DNA of 64,000 nucleotides, from contig DAOLFG010000008.1 of assembly GCA_035326425.1 (NCBI GenBank), forward strand, positions 1 through 64,000, read 5' to 3'. The notes below the pieces were generated by a model. It made no database searches. It saw nothing but the letters and a program-made list of their open reading frames with translations, and was not told where the DNA came from. The position numbers and the translations under genes were made by a program. Shown piece after piece: positions 55,137 to 63,064 of this stretch (the first letter of the stretch is position 1; each line of letters begins with the position of its first letter). This DNA comes from CALKJU01 sp035326425 (GTDB taxonomy: Bacteria > Pseudomonadota > Alphaproteobacteria > Geminicoccales > Geminicoccaceae).

Positions 55137-55308
55137 GCGGGCCAGGCGGCCCGGCCCCGCGCCTGGCCGGGCCGCAGCCGGCAGAAGGTGCCGCCGTGGG
55201 AGTCGAGCCAGCCGGCCGCGGCATCGACGTCGATGCCGCATGTCACTCCGTTCCGCCGAGCAGCGATCCCGATGGAACGACGGCTCCATGACGTGTAGGT
55301 TGCGCGCC

Positions 55309-56184
55309 ATGCTCGGACGTTTGTGGAAACTGGTCCTGCCGATCGTGGCGCTGGGCTGTGCCGTGGCCCAGGCGGCCGGCAACCCGGACAAGACGCCGGC
55401 CAAGGAGCTGTTCGGCGCCGTCGCGCGGCCGGCGCCTGCGCCGCCATCGGTTGTCGGCACCTACGCCAAGGGCTGCATCGCCGGTGCCCAGGCCCTGCCC
55501 ATCGACGGACCGGCCTGGCAGGCGATGCGGCTGTCGCGCAACCGCAACTGGGGGCACCCGAAGCTCGTGGCGTTCATCGAGCGGCTGGCGAACGATGGCC
55601 GGCGGCTGGACTCCTGGCCGGGCCTGCTGGTCGGCGACATGGCGCAGCCGCGTGGCGGCCCGATGCGTACCGGCCACGCCTCCCACCAGATCGGCCTCGA
55701 CGTCGACCTGTGGCTCACGCCGATGCCCGATCACGTGCTGGCTACCGACGAGCGCGAGACGCTCTCGGCGATCTCGATGCTGGCCGAAAGCAGCCGCTAC
55801 GTCGATCCGCGCAAGTTCACCGAGGCGCAGGCGCGGATCATCCGCCGCGCCGCCAAGGACGGCGAGGTCGAGCGCATCTTCGTCCATCCGGGCATCAAGC
55901 AGGCCTTGTGCCTGTGGGCCGGCGAGGATCGGTCCTGGCTTCGGAAGGTACGCCCCTGGTGGGGCCACGACGCCCATTTCCACGTGCGGCTGAGCTGCCC
56001 GCCCGACCAGACCCTGTGCCGGCCCCAGGACCCGGCACCCGCGGGCGATGGCTGCGACAAGGAGCTGGACTGGTGGCTGTCCGACGAGCCCTGGAAGCCC
56101 GCCAAGCCGCCGGCCAAGCCACCCAGGCCGATGATGCTGGCCGACCTGCCCGCGTCATGCCGCGACGTGCTGCTGGCGCGTTGA
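55309..56184 (+). CDS. mepA: Penicillin-insensitive murein endopeptidase
   Basis: Periplasmic zinc LAS-type peptidase cleaving D-Ala–meso-DAP cross-links in peptidoglycan. It has 291 residues with a signal peptide (LVLPIVALGCAVAQAAG). Metal and catalytic residues lie in GHASHQIGLDVDLWL and WWGHDAHFHVRLSCP, both MepA hallmarks. Cysteine pairs in the C-terminal third match the disulfides of the family. An ATG 21 bases earlier is an alternative start with the same signal. The gene ends 6 bases before the convergent RlpA gene. Confidence 0.94.
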   Translation: MLGRLWKLVLPIVALGCAVAQAAGNPDKTPAKELFGAVARPAPAPPSVVGTYAKGCIAGAQALPIDGPAWQAMRLSRNRNWGHPKLVAFIERLANDGRRLDSWPGLLVGDMAQPRGGPMRTGHASHQIGLDVDLWLTPMPDHVLATDERETLSAISMLAESSRYVDPRKFTEAQARIIRRAAKDGEVERIFVHPGIKQALCLWAGEDRSWLRKVRPWWGHDAHFHVRLSCPPDQTLCRPQDPAPAGDGCDKELDWWLSDEPWKPAKPPAKPPRPMMLADLPASCRDVLLAR

Positions 56185-56190
56185 GCGCCC

Positions 56191-56703
56191 TCACTGGGCG
56201 GCGACGTCCTTGTCCAGCTTGCGCTGCACGAGCTTCCGCTCGGCGGGCTCCTTCCTCTCGGCGCGCGCCTTGGCTTCGTCGAGCTGGGCATCGACTTTGG
56301 GCGCGTCCGAAGGTTTCTCGACGGCCTTGTCGATCTGCCTCTCGGTCGCCTCGATCCTCACCGGCGCCGTGCCGTCCTCGATCATGTCGAGCTGCTTGGC
56401 GGCGGCCTTCGACAGATCGATATCCCGGCCCTTGGCATAGGGCCCGCGGTCGTTGATCTCGACCGTCACGGACTTGCCGTTCTCGAGGTTCTCGACTTCG
56501 ACCTCGCTGCCGAGCGGCAGCTCGGGATGGGCGGCGGTCAGATCGTTCTGATCGAACGTCTCCCCGCTGGCCGTCGGCTTTCCATGAAAGCCGGGGCCAT
56601 AGAACGAAGCCTCGCCCGTCTCCTCGTAGACCGGCTCCTCGGCAAGGGCGGCGGAGGTGGCTGCGAGGCACACCGCCACGGCCACTCCAAACAGGCGATG
56701 CAT
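56191..56703 (-). CDS. rlpA: RlpA-family septal-ring-type lytic transglycosylase/double-psi barrel lipoprotein relative
   Basis: A 170-residue exported protein. The signal peptide (LFGVAVAVCLAATSAALA) has no downstream lipobox. The RlpA-like double-psi beta-barrel spans about residues 30–115: TGEASFYGPGFHGKPTASG, LTAAHPELPLGSEVEVENL and EINDRGPYAKGRDIDLS, keeping the catalytic-type Glu, His and Asp. A charged, helix-forming C-terminal tail of about 50 residues replaces the usual SPOR domain. AGGAGG precedes the ATG. It is paralogous to the next gene upstream. Confidence 0.88.
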   Translation of the reverse strand: MHRLFGVAVAVCLAATSAALAEEPVYEETGEASFYGPGFHGKPTASGETFDQNDLTAAHPELPLGSEVEVENLENGKSVTVEINDRGPYAKGRDIDLSKAAAKQLDMIEDGTAPVRIEATERQIDKAVEKPSDAPKVDAQLDEAKARAERKEPAERKLVQRKLDKDVAAQ

Positions 56704-56852
56704 GATTCGACCCTCCTCACGATAAATCGTCAACGCCAGTCGAGGTCTGGCGGTTCCGTGTCAGTGAATGGTGAGACACCGGGCACGCCGCTGCTTCATA
56801 CCGAGCGTGCGCGACTTGGGGGCGAATGCAGAGGCGCTGTTTGGACTGAACG

Positions 56853-57326
56853 TCAGTTCATGCGGGCCTGGCGCGGATTGCCGTCGATCGAGGCCAATTG
56901 GCGGCGCGTCGCTTCGATGCGCACCCTGACGACACCGTCGTCGACCATGCCGAGGCGCCGTGCCGCTTCCTTCGACAGGTCCAGCACGCGCCCGCCGACA
57001 TAGGGGCCGCGATCGTTGATGGCAACCGAGATCGACTTGCCGTTCTCCAGGTTGGTGACGGTGACGCGTGTGCCGAGCGGCAGTCGGCGGTGTGCCGCTG
57101 TGAGCAGGCGCTGGTCGAAGACGTCGCCGCTCGCCGTCGTCCGTCCGTGGAAGCCGGGACCATACCAGGATGCCCGGCCCGTCTCGCGATAGACCACGCT
57201 GTCGGCGATGGCCGCCGGCTTCGGCGCCGGGACGGGAATCCTCGATCGATCCAAGGCCAGATAGGAGCCGGCACCGGCCGTACAGATCAGCGCCAGAGCT
57301 CCCAGCCAGATCGATGAACGGCGCAT
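56853..57326 (-). CDS. Second RlpA-family protein
   Basis: A 157-residue paralogue of the neighbouring RlpA. An N-terminal signal/anchor helix (SIWLGALALICTAGAGSYLAL) is followed by the double-psi barrel: TGRASWYGPGFHGRTTASG, LLTAAHRRLPLGTRVTVTNL and INDRGPYVGGRVLDLSKEA. It ends shortly after the barrel, without a SPOR domain and without the charged tail of its neighbour. AGGAGG before the ATG fixes the start. The two copies arose by tandem duplication; 149 bases separate them, enough for an independent promoter. Confidence 0.88.
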   Translation of the reverse strand: MRRSSIWLGALALICTAGAGSYLALDRSRIPVPAPKPAAIADSVVYRETGRASWYGPGFHGRTTASGDVFDQRLLTAAHRRLPLGTRVTVTNLENGKSISVAINDRGPYVGGRVLDLSKEAARRLGMVDDGVVRVRIEATRRQLASIDGNPRQARMN

Positions 57327-57432
57327 CCTCGCCTCCTGTCGATACCAGGTCGGCGACACAACGTCCCGTCAGTATCGGAGTTTCCGACTGTGGGTCGGAT
57401 GGCCAATCAGCTGGTCGTCTTCGGAGAGGTAT

Positions 57433-58065
57433 TCAACCTCGTCTGGTCAATACGCCGCACGCAGGCGGATCAGCGAGATGAGATCGCGACAGGCCGTCGG
57501 CGATGGCGATTCGGACGCGGTGACGGGCCAGGCTCGCATGCAGCACGGCGCGGTCGAGCCCGAGGAAGCGCTCGAGCAGCTCGACGTAGCGGGCGACGAA
57601 GCGGGGGCCGTGCTGGTCGTCGGCCATGCCGTGGGCGCATTCGTGCAGCACCACCGGCCGGGTGCGCGCCCAGCGCGGCAGCTTGATGACCTGGCGTGAG
57701 CCGCAGGCGTGCCGCCGACCGCGGCCATCGAGCACGGTGGGCGGGCGCCATCCCGCCGTCGCCGCCAGATCGGCTTCGGCCCAGCGATAGGCCGCCTCGA
57801 CCAGCCTCGTGCATTGATCGAGGCTCAGCACCTCGCGATCGTGCGGCAGGACGTGCTCGCCTTCCCAGCGGTAGACGCGGCTGCGCTGGAAGTCGCGCTG
57901 ACGCCCCGGCTTGCCGGCCCTGGCCCGCATCGGCCGTGCCGGCGTCCGCCTCGTGATCAGCTTGCGCAATAGCGATCCCAGCACCTGCAACCTCGTCGCC
58001 TGCCGCCACATCCGGCTGCCCCATGTGGTGCCGCCCGGCAAGTGGCGCTTTGGGCCGACGGCCAT
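57433..58065 (-). CDS. Putative HEXXH metallohydrolase
   Basis: A 210-residue basic protein, not a named enzyme. The key feature is HECAHGMADDQHGPRF at residues 141–156, a zincin motif HExxH followed six residues later by another His and the HGPRF segment. This resembles the TIGR04338-type putative metallohydrolases described mostly from Actinobacteria. Upstream conserved-looking elements are SRVYRWEGEHVLP and VIKLPRWARTRPVVL. The first 55 residues are Arg-rich and may be untranslated or disordered, so the start is uncertain. There is no signal peptide. It is head-to-head with the J-domain gene, 54 bases apart. Confidence 0.65.
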   Translation of the reverse strand: MAVGPKRHLPGGTTWGSRMWRQATRLQVLGSLLRKLITRRTPARPMRARAGKPGRQRDFQRSRVYRWEGEHVLPHDREVLSLDQCTRLVEAAYRWAEADLAATAGWRPPTVLDGRGRRHACGSRQVIKLPRWARTRPVVLHECAHGMADDQHGPRFVARYVELLERFLGLDRAVLHASLARHRVRIAIADGLSRSHLADPPACGVLTRRG

Positions 58066-58119
58066 CGCCGCTATATCCTTGCGCCACGTAATCGTCGCCT
58101 CGTTCGGATTCTAAGCTCG

Positions 58120-59061
58120 ATGGCACTACGCGGGGACCAGAAGGGCTATTACCGCGAGCTGGGCGTGCATCGGACGGCCTCGCCGCATGAGATTCGTCAG
58201 GCTTTCCGCGAGCGCGCGAAGGTCCTCCACCCGGACCAGGGAGAGCCTGGGGAGGACGACAGCCGTTTCAAGCGTCTGGCCGAGGCCTACGAGACGCTCA
58301 AGGACCCGCGCCGCCGGCTGCAATACGATGCCGAGGGGCTGGCGGCCGAGCGCGAGCAGGAGCGGCTGCGGCCCGACCCGAGCGCCGAGATCGAGGAGGC
58401 GATCGCCCGTCGGGGCGAGAGGCCGCACCGCGTCATACCGGTCGTGCCGGCGGACGAGGGGCCCTGGCCGAAGCCGATCTGGCTCGCGGCACTGGCCGGC
58501 TGCCTGGCCCTGGCCTGCCTGATGGGCGCCCTCTGGTGGCAGGCGCGGGCCGACGTGACGGCGCGGGATGCCCAGATCATCGACGTCGCCCAACGCTACA
58601 ACGCCCTCGTCCGCGCCGAGCAGGAGCTGCGCGCGCGCTACCGCGCGCAGGTCACCGCCTCGACCGAACAGCTGCTGGGTAGCAGGCAGGAAGCGCCGGG
58701 CCGCACGCTGTACAGCCAGGACATCCCGTTCCAGGCCGGCTCCGTGGAGGTCGACGCCCGCATCGAGACAGCCATCGATTCCGCCGTGGTCGATCTCTCG
58801 CGGGCGCTTCGCCAGGTGCCGGAGAACGAGGACTGGATGGTCGTGGTCGACGGCTATGCCGGGCGGGCGGCCGCCGAGACCGGCGTGGCCGTCGACGCCT
58901 GGGAATCCTCGCTGCTGCGGCTGGGCAATGTGCTGGACCGCCTGGTCGGGCAGGGCCTGCCCACCGATCGGATCGCCGCCCGATTCCAGGCCGGCTTCGC
59001 AGCCGAGACGGGTGTCGACACGCCGGTGGTCGAGCTGAAGCTCGTCTGCTGCTTCCATTGA
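58120..59061 (+). CDS. J-domain / transmembrane / OmpA-like fusion protein
   Basis: A 313-residue protein with an unusual domain order. Residues 10–72 form a DnaJ J domain (YYRELGVHRTASPHEIRQAF, HPD at 37–39, RFKRLAEAYETLKDPRRR). One transmembrane helix lies at about 118–138 (PIWLAALAGCLALACLMGAL). A short coiled-coil-like segment follows (ALVRAEQELRARYRAQ). Residues 205–295 look like an OmpA/MotB-type peptidoglycan-binding domain, with VVVDGYAGRAA and SLLRLGNVLDRLVGQGLPTDRI. The J domain would be cytosolic, recruiting DnaK, and the OmpA-like part periplasmic. The end overlaps the acetyltransferase TTG start. Confidence 0.8.
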   Translation: MALRGDQKGYYRELGVHRTASPHEIRQAFRERAKVLHPDQGEPGEDDSRFKRLAEAYETLKDPRRRLQYDAEGLAAEREQERLRPDPSAEIEEAIARRGERPHRVIPVVPADEGPWPKPIWLAALAGCLALACLMGALWWQARADVTARDAQIIDVAQRYNALVRAEQELRARYRAQVTASTEQLLGSRQEAPGRTLYSQDIPFQAGSVEVDARIETAIDSAVVDLSRALRQVPENEDWMVVVDGYAGRAAAETGVAVDAWESSLLRLGNVLDRLVGQGLPTDRIAARFQAGFAAETGVDTPVVELKLVCCFH

Positions 59062-59639
59062 CCGGGCACGCCCTCGCCACGCCGGCGCGGCGGTCGGTCG
59101 AGGTCGCAATCGCCCGGGCCGCGGCATTGCGGGCCGTCTCGACGCTCATCGCCGCCGCCTTCGAGCGGTCGATCGCCGGTGACCTCGACCCTGTCGGCCG
59201 CGTCGCCTTCCGCATGTACGTCTCCGAGCGCTCGATCTCGGCCCGCCTCGCCGGCGGCGCCCTCGGCCTCGTGGCGCGGCAGGGCGGCCTGGTGGTGGGT
59301 TACGCCGAGGTGCAGGGCCGGAAGCGTCATCTGACGGGCCGCGATCATCTGAGCCTGCTGTTCGTCGAGCCGGACCATCAGCGCCGAGGCATCGGGCGCG
59401 CCCTGCTGCGCGATGTGGTTCGCCGGCTCGCGCTGCTGGCCGATCGTCCGGCGCAGCTGACCGTCCACGCCGCACCCGCCTCGGTTCGGGCCTACGAGCG
59501 GATGGGCTTCGAGGCCACAGGCCCCATCACGCTGAAGGACGGCCTGCGCTACCGTCCGATGGTGCTGCGGCTGTCGTCGGCTCGGTCCCGGACCGCTGTG
59601 AACCCGCCATCCACCACGAACACGCCGCCCGTGGCATAG
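59058..59639 (+). CDS. GNAT-family N-acetyltransferase with abnormal C-terminal tail
   Basis: A 193-residue GNAT protein. The acetyl-CoA loop is LLFVEPDHQRRGIGRALLRDV, and the late strand is YERMGFEATGPITLKDGLRYRPMVL. The normal family end is near residue 172. The last 21 residues (ending NPPSTTNTPPVA) are encoded by DNA that, on the other strand, is the end of a decayed short-chain dehydrogenase gene. The original stop seems lost or the genes fused at a deletion. The start is TTG overlapping the J-domain gene (TTGA). The substrate is unknown. Confidence 0.82.
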   Translation: MTGHALATPARRSVEVAIARAAALRAVSTLIAAAFERSIAGDLDPVGRVAFRMYVSERSISARLAGGALGLVARQGGLVVGYAEVQGRKRHLTGRDHLSLLFVEPDHQRRGIGRALLRDVVRRLALLADRPAQLTVHAAPASVRAYERMGFEATGPITLKDGLRYRPMVLRLSSARSRTAVNPPSTTNTPPVA

Positions 59640-59773
59640 CTCGCGGCCGACGAGCTCGAGAACACGATCATCGGCGCGATCTCCTCGTGGCGGCCGGTCC
59701 GGCCCATCGGTATGCGCTCCGCCAGCCGCTTCGCCCGGCCCGTCGGATCGGCGAGCAGGGGGGTAGTGTCCGG
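59549..59773 (-). pseudogene. C-terminal remnant of a short-chain dehydrogenase/reductase
   Basis: In the minus-strand frame directly after the iolE stop, 75 codons read as the end of an SDR: LLADPTGRAKRLAERIPMGR, then GRHEEIAPMIVFSSSSAASY, and the hallmark ATGGVFVVDGGFTAV, closing with a TAG. The first roughly 180 residues (Rossmann GxxxGxG and YxxxK) are absent and there is no start codon. The remnant abuts iolE and overlaps the acetyltransferase antisense, so a deletion removed the front of the gene. Confidence 0.8.
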
Positions 59774-60685
59774 CTAGAGACGCTCCGCCACCGTCATGCC
59801 CGCCTCCGCGAAGGCTGCACGCAGCTCGGTGATCCCCATCCTGGCATAGGTCAGGGGCTCGGCCTTCACGGGATCCTGCTCGGCCTCGACCACTGCCCAG
59901 CCGCTGTAGCCGATCTCCTTCAGCACCTTCGCGAAGGCACGGTAGTCGATGCAGCCCTCGGGGTCGCCCGGCACGGTGAACACGCCGGCGATCACACCCT
60001 TGAGGAAGCTCCAGCGGTTGCGGAGCGCCTCGGCCAGCACCAGCGGACGGATGTTCTTGCAATGCACGTGGTTGATCCGCTTGCCCCAGCGCCGGGTGGT
60101 GGCGGCGATGTCGCCGCCGGCGAAGGTCAGATGCCCGGTGTCGAGCAGCAGGCCGACCGCGGGGCCGGTGTTCTGCATCAGCAGGTCGATCTCGCGCTCC
60201 TTCTCGATCACCGTGCCCATGTGGTGATGGAAGGTCATGGCAATGCCCTCGCCCTTCATCCACTCGGCGAATCTCGTCAGCTTCTCGCCATAGGCCGGGA
60301 ACTCGCTCTCGGGCATCACCGGCCGGTCGGCCACGGGCGTGTCCATGTCGCCCTGTACCGTGCCCGTGGTCTCGGCATAGACCAGCACCGGCGAGCCGCA
60401 GGCCAGCAGCAGGCCCATGTGGTCGGCGATACGCCTCTTCTCCTTCTCGATGTCGCGGGAGCGCAGCTCGCCCGAGAACCAGCCGGTGATCAGCTGCAGG
60501 CCGTACTTGGCGACCACGAGCCGCAGCGCGTTGGCCTCGTTGGGGAACTTGCCGCCCTTCTCGATGCCGGCATAGCCGGCTTCCCTGGTCTCGGCGAGGC
60601 AGGTCTCGAGCGGGGTCTCGCCGCCCAGCTCGGGCATGTCGTCGTTCGACCAGCCGATCGGATTGATGCCGAGCCGGATTGCCAT
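59774..60685 (-). CDS. iolE: Myo-inosose-2 dehydratase
   Basis: TIM-barrel enzyme that dehydrates 2-keto-myo-inositol to 3D-trihydroxycyclohexane-1,2-dione in inositol breakdown. It has 303 residues. The N-terminus LGINPIGWSNDDMPELGGET is the IolE signature. Metal-binding and barrel motifs include AMTFHHHMGTVIEKE, GLLLDTGHLTFAGGD, INHVHCKNIRP and WAVVEAEQDP. No other iol genes (iolBCDG, iolA) are adjacent. The SDR remnant right after it hints that a larger sugar/inositol locus has eroded. Confidence 0.92.
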   Translation of the reverse strand: MAIRLGINPIGWSNDDMPELGGETPLETCLAETREAGYAGIEKGGKFPNEANALRLVVAKYGLQLITGWFSGELRSRDIEKEKRRIADHMGLLLACGSPVLVYAETTGTVQGDMDTPVADRPVMPESEFPAYGEKLTRFAEWMKGEGIAMTFHHHMGTVIEKEREIDLLMQNTGPAVGLLLDTGHLTFAGGDIAATTRRWGKRINHVHCKNIRPLVLAEALRNRWSFLKGVIAGVFTVPGDPEGCIDYRAFAKVLKEIGYSGWAVVEAEQDPVKAEPLTYARMGITELRAAFAEAGMTVAERL

Positions 60686-60776
60686 GCCGCCCCTCCCAAG
60701 GCAAATCGCGGCGGGACAGTCGTCCAGCGCCCGGGCGCCGTCAATCCCGTGAGCTCGGCCGCAAGGGGAGGTGGCT

Positions 60777-61241
60777 GTGGTCGACCCGCCGGTGTTTCAG
60801 GCCAGCGATCCCGCCTATGGGCAGCGGGTGCGCGACAGCTTCGCCCGCCAGGGCATGATGGGCCACCTGGGCGCCGTGCTGGCGGGGCTGGGCCCGGGCT
60901 GGTGCGAGATCGCGCTGCCCTTCCGGCCGGAGCTGACCCAGCAGCACGGCTTCTTCCATGCCGGCGCCGTGGTCACGATCGCCGACAACGCCGCCGGCTA
61001 CGCCGCCTACACCCTGATGCCGGCGGGATCGACCGTGCTCACCGCCGAGCTCAAGGTCAACCTCATGGCGCCGGCCAGGGGCGAGCGCCTGCTGGCCCGC
61101 GGCGTGGTGCGCAAGCCGGGGCGGACCCTCAGCGTGGTCGAGGCCGAGGTGACCGCGTTCGCCGACGGCCGGCCGACGGCTGTGGCGCTGATGCTGGCGA
61201 CGATGTTCTGCCTCGCCGACCGTCCGGACCGCCCGGCCTGA
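60777..61241 (+). CDS. PaaI-family hotdog thioesterase
   Basis: A 154-residue acyl-CoA thioesterase of the hotdog fold. QQHGFFHAGAVVTIADNAAG contains the HGFFHAG-type active-site loop with the central helix, followed by TVLTAELKVNLMAPARGERL and RTLSVVEAEVTAF. The GTG at 60777 is preferred because GGGGAGG lies 7 bases before it; a GTG six bases earlier overlaps that site. It is divergent from iolE. The physiological acyl-CoA is unknown; family members hydrolyse phenylacetyl-CoA or medium-chain acyl-CoAs. Confidence 0.88.
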   Translation: MVDPPVFQASDPAYGQRVRDSFARQGMMGHLGAVLAGLGPGWCEIALPFRPELTQQHGFFHAGAVVTIADNAAGYAAYTLMPAGSTVLTAELKVNLMAPARGERLLARGVVRKPGRTLSVVEAEVTAFADGRPTAVALMLATMFCLADRPDRPA

Positions 61242-61244
61242 CGT

Positions 61245-62048
61245 TCAGCCCAGCGTCTGCTTGAGAAAGTCGACGGTCCGGCTCCAGGCGAGGTCGGCGG
61301 CGCGGGCGTTGTAGCGGGTCTGGATGGTGTCGTTGAAGAAGGTCTGGTTGACGCCTTCGTAGATGTGGAGCGTGTACCGGGCGCCGGCGGCGTCGAGGGC
61401 CGCCTCGAAGGCCGGCAACCCCTCGTTCGACTTCCCGTCGAGGGCCGCATAGTGCAGCAGCAGCGGCCCCCTGATGCGCGCCGCCTCGGCGTCGGGGGGC
61501 GTGCGGCCGTAGAAGACCACGCCGCCGGCGATCGCGGGAGCGGTGGACAACAGCCGGGCGACGATCGCCCCGCCCCATGCAAAGCCGAGCGCGCCCACGC
61601 GGGCGCCGCAATCCGGCCGCAGGCGCAGGTAGGTGTGGGCCGACACCAGGTCGGCGACGACGGGATCGGGAGCGAGGGCCGCCACCATCTCGCGCGCCCG
61701 ATCGGTATCGTCGGGCGTCCCGCCCCGTGCCGACAGCAGGTCGGGCGCCAGCGCCATGTAGCCGGCCAGCGCCACTCGCCTCGCCACGTCCTCTATGTGC
61801 GGATGGAGGCCACGATTCTCGTGGACGACGATGACCGCGGGCAACGGGTCGGAGACCTGGGCGGGCCGGACCAGGTAGCCGTGGACCATGCCGGTCGCCC
61901 CGGGATATTCCACGGCCTGGCTCGCCAGCCGGGCGTCGTCGGGAGCGACCAGCACGGCCCCTGCCGGCGGCGCGGCCAAGCCGCCCAGGGCCAACCCCGC
62001 CAGCCCGGCCACGGCCCGCCGACGATCCAGTCCCCGGCCGTCGATCAT
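61245..62048 (-). CDS. Tat-exported dienelactone-hydrolase-family protein lacking nucleophile and catalytic His
   Basis: A 267-residue alpha/beta protein of the DLH (YghX-like) group with a twin-arginine-type N-terminus (DRRRAVAGLAGLALGG). Fold markers are AVIVVHENRGLHPHIEDVAR, APDLLSARGG and LLLHYAALDGKSNEG. The nucleophile elbow normally GFCxGG is GFAWGG (A157). The catalytic His normally in VNHGFHND is Q235 (VNQTFFND). Only the Asp (D204) remains of the triad. It should be catalytically dead as a hydrolase and may bind a ligand in the periplasm. It is convergent with the thioesterase gene, 3 bases apart. Confidence 0.85.
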   Translation of the reverse strand: MIDGRGLDRRRAVAGLAGLALGGLAAPPAGAVLVAPDDARLASQAVEYPGATGMVHGYLVRPAQVSDPLPAVIVVHENRGLHPHIEDVARRVALAGYMALAPDLLSARGGTPDDTDRAREMVAALAPDPVVADLVSAHTYLRLRPDCGARVGALGFAWGGAIVARLLSTAPAIAGGVVFYGRTPPDAEAARIRGPLLLHYAALDGKSNEGLPAFEAALDAAGARYTLHIYEGVNQTFFNDTIQTRYNARAADLAWSRTVDFLKQTLG

Positions 62049-62119
62049 CCTGTCAGCTCTCCTCGCCAGGTCCGCTGCCGCTTGTCGCCAATCGCCGCTG
62101 CCGCGGCAAGCCCGGCCGC

Positions 62120-62914
62120 TCAGCCGGCGGGCATCAACGCATCGAAGGCGCGCCGCAGGGCCGAGTCCATCGCCTCCGTCTCATAGATGCCGTTGTGCGT
62201 ACCGGGGACCGTCGCGACCATCACCGGCCGCGCCAGCACCTCGACGAGCGCCTCGCTGCGCTCGCGCGGTACGATATTGTCTTCCGCCGCCATGATGACC
62301 GCCGCCGGGACCTCGACATCGCGCAGATGCCGGTCGCTGCGGAAGGGATGGCGCAGCAACGGCCTCACCGGCGCCCAGAAATAGCGCGAGGCGGCCACGG
62401 CCTCGATCGAGTCGAACGGCGTCACCAGCACGACGCCGTCCAGCCGGCGCCGGGCCGCCAGATAGGCCAGCACGCCGCTGCCGAGGCTGAAGCCGGCACC
62501 GAGCACCCGTCTCGGCTGCAGCCGCTCGACCAGATGGTCGTGGATCATCAGCGCATCGGCGAAGAACGCCGCCTCGCCGGGGCTTCCCTGGCTCGGCGCG
62601 TAGCCGCGATAGTGAAATGCCACGACGTCGAGACCGGCGGCCCGCCGCGCCAGGTAGGCGGCGAGATCGTCGGCATTCCAGGCGTTGCCGCCGAAGCCGA
62701 TCAGGAGGCCGCGGCTCGGCTGCCGGGCGGGAACGAACGTGCCGACCAAGCGGTCGCCGCCGGCGGCCTCCAGCTCCAGCCGCTCGGCGTCGGGCGGCCT
62801 CGGCAGGGTCGGGCGCTCGGCGATGCTGCGCGGGAACAGCAGCGCATCCTGCGCCAGGTAGAGGCCGCCTATCGCCAAGCCATAGAGAATGGCGCCACCG
62901 AGCAGAGGGTACAC
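62120..62914 (-). CDS. Membrane-anchored alpha/beta hydrolase (BEM46/ABHD13-like)
   Basis: A 264-residue serine hydrolase with an N-terminal transmembrane anchor (LLGGAILYGLAIGGLYLAQD). The catalytic set is intact: GAGFSLGSGVLA (Ser), AAEDNIVP (Asp) and GTHNGIYE (His). FHYRGYAPSQGSPGEAAFF is typical of the BEM46-like branch. The catalytic domain probably faces the periplasm. The substrate is unknown; acyl-protein or lipid esters are plausible. Promoter signals are not obvious. Confidence 0.88.
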   Translation of the reverse strand: MYPLLGGAILYGLAIGGLYLAQDALLFPRSIAERPTLPRPPDAERLELEAAGGDRLVGTFVPARQPSRGLLIGFGGNAWNADDLAAYLARRAAGLDVVAFHYRGYAPSQGSPGEAAFFADALMIHDHLVERLQPRRVLGAGFSLGSGVLAYLAARRRLDGVVLVTPFDSIEAVAASRYFWAPVRPLLRHPFRSDRHLRDVEVPAAVIMAAEDNIVPRERSEALVEVLARPVMVATVPGTHNGIYETEAMDSALRRAFDALMPAG

Positions 62915-62995
62915 GTCCGGTCGATCCCCATGGTCCAGCCCACATAGCTGTGGTCGTCGGGCGCGCCGGCCAAGGGCGCCGCGGCATTCATGCGA

Positions 62996-63003
62996 TTAAC
63001 CAT
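62996..63003. promoter_or_regulatory. CtrA half-site-like motif upstream of the GGDEF gene
   Basis: TTAACCAT is the known 8-base CtrA half site of Alphaproteobacteria. It lies in an AT-richer stretch 62 bases before the diguanylate cyclase ATG, with TAATCT 27 bases further on as a possible -10. A chance hit is possible, although such a motif is rare in DNA this GC-rich. Confidence 0.35.
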
Positions 63004-63064
63004 GTGTTCAAACCACGATGCCTAATCTGTGCGACCAGGTGGATGCTCAGGTGGCGGATCTTCG

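Noticed and set aside
51957..55460. A 1167-codon minus-strand open frame
   Set aside because: Antisense to the RND pump, whose helix-4 aspartates and other motifs prove the plus strand.
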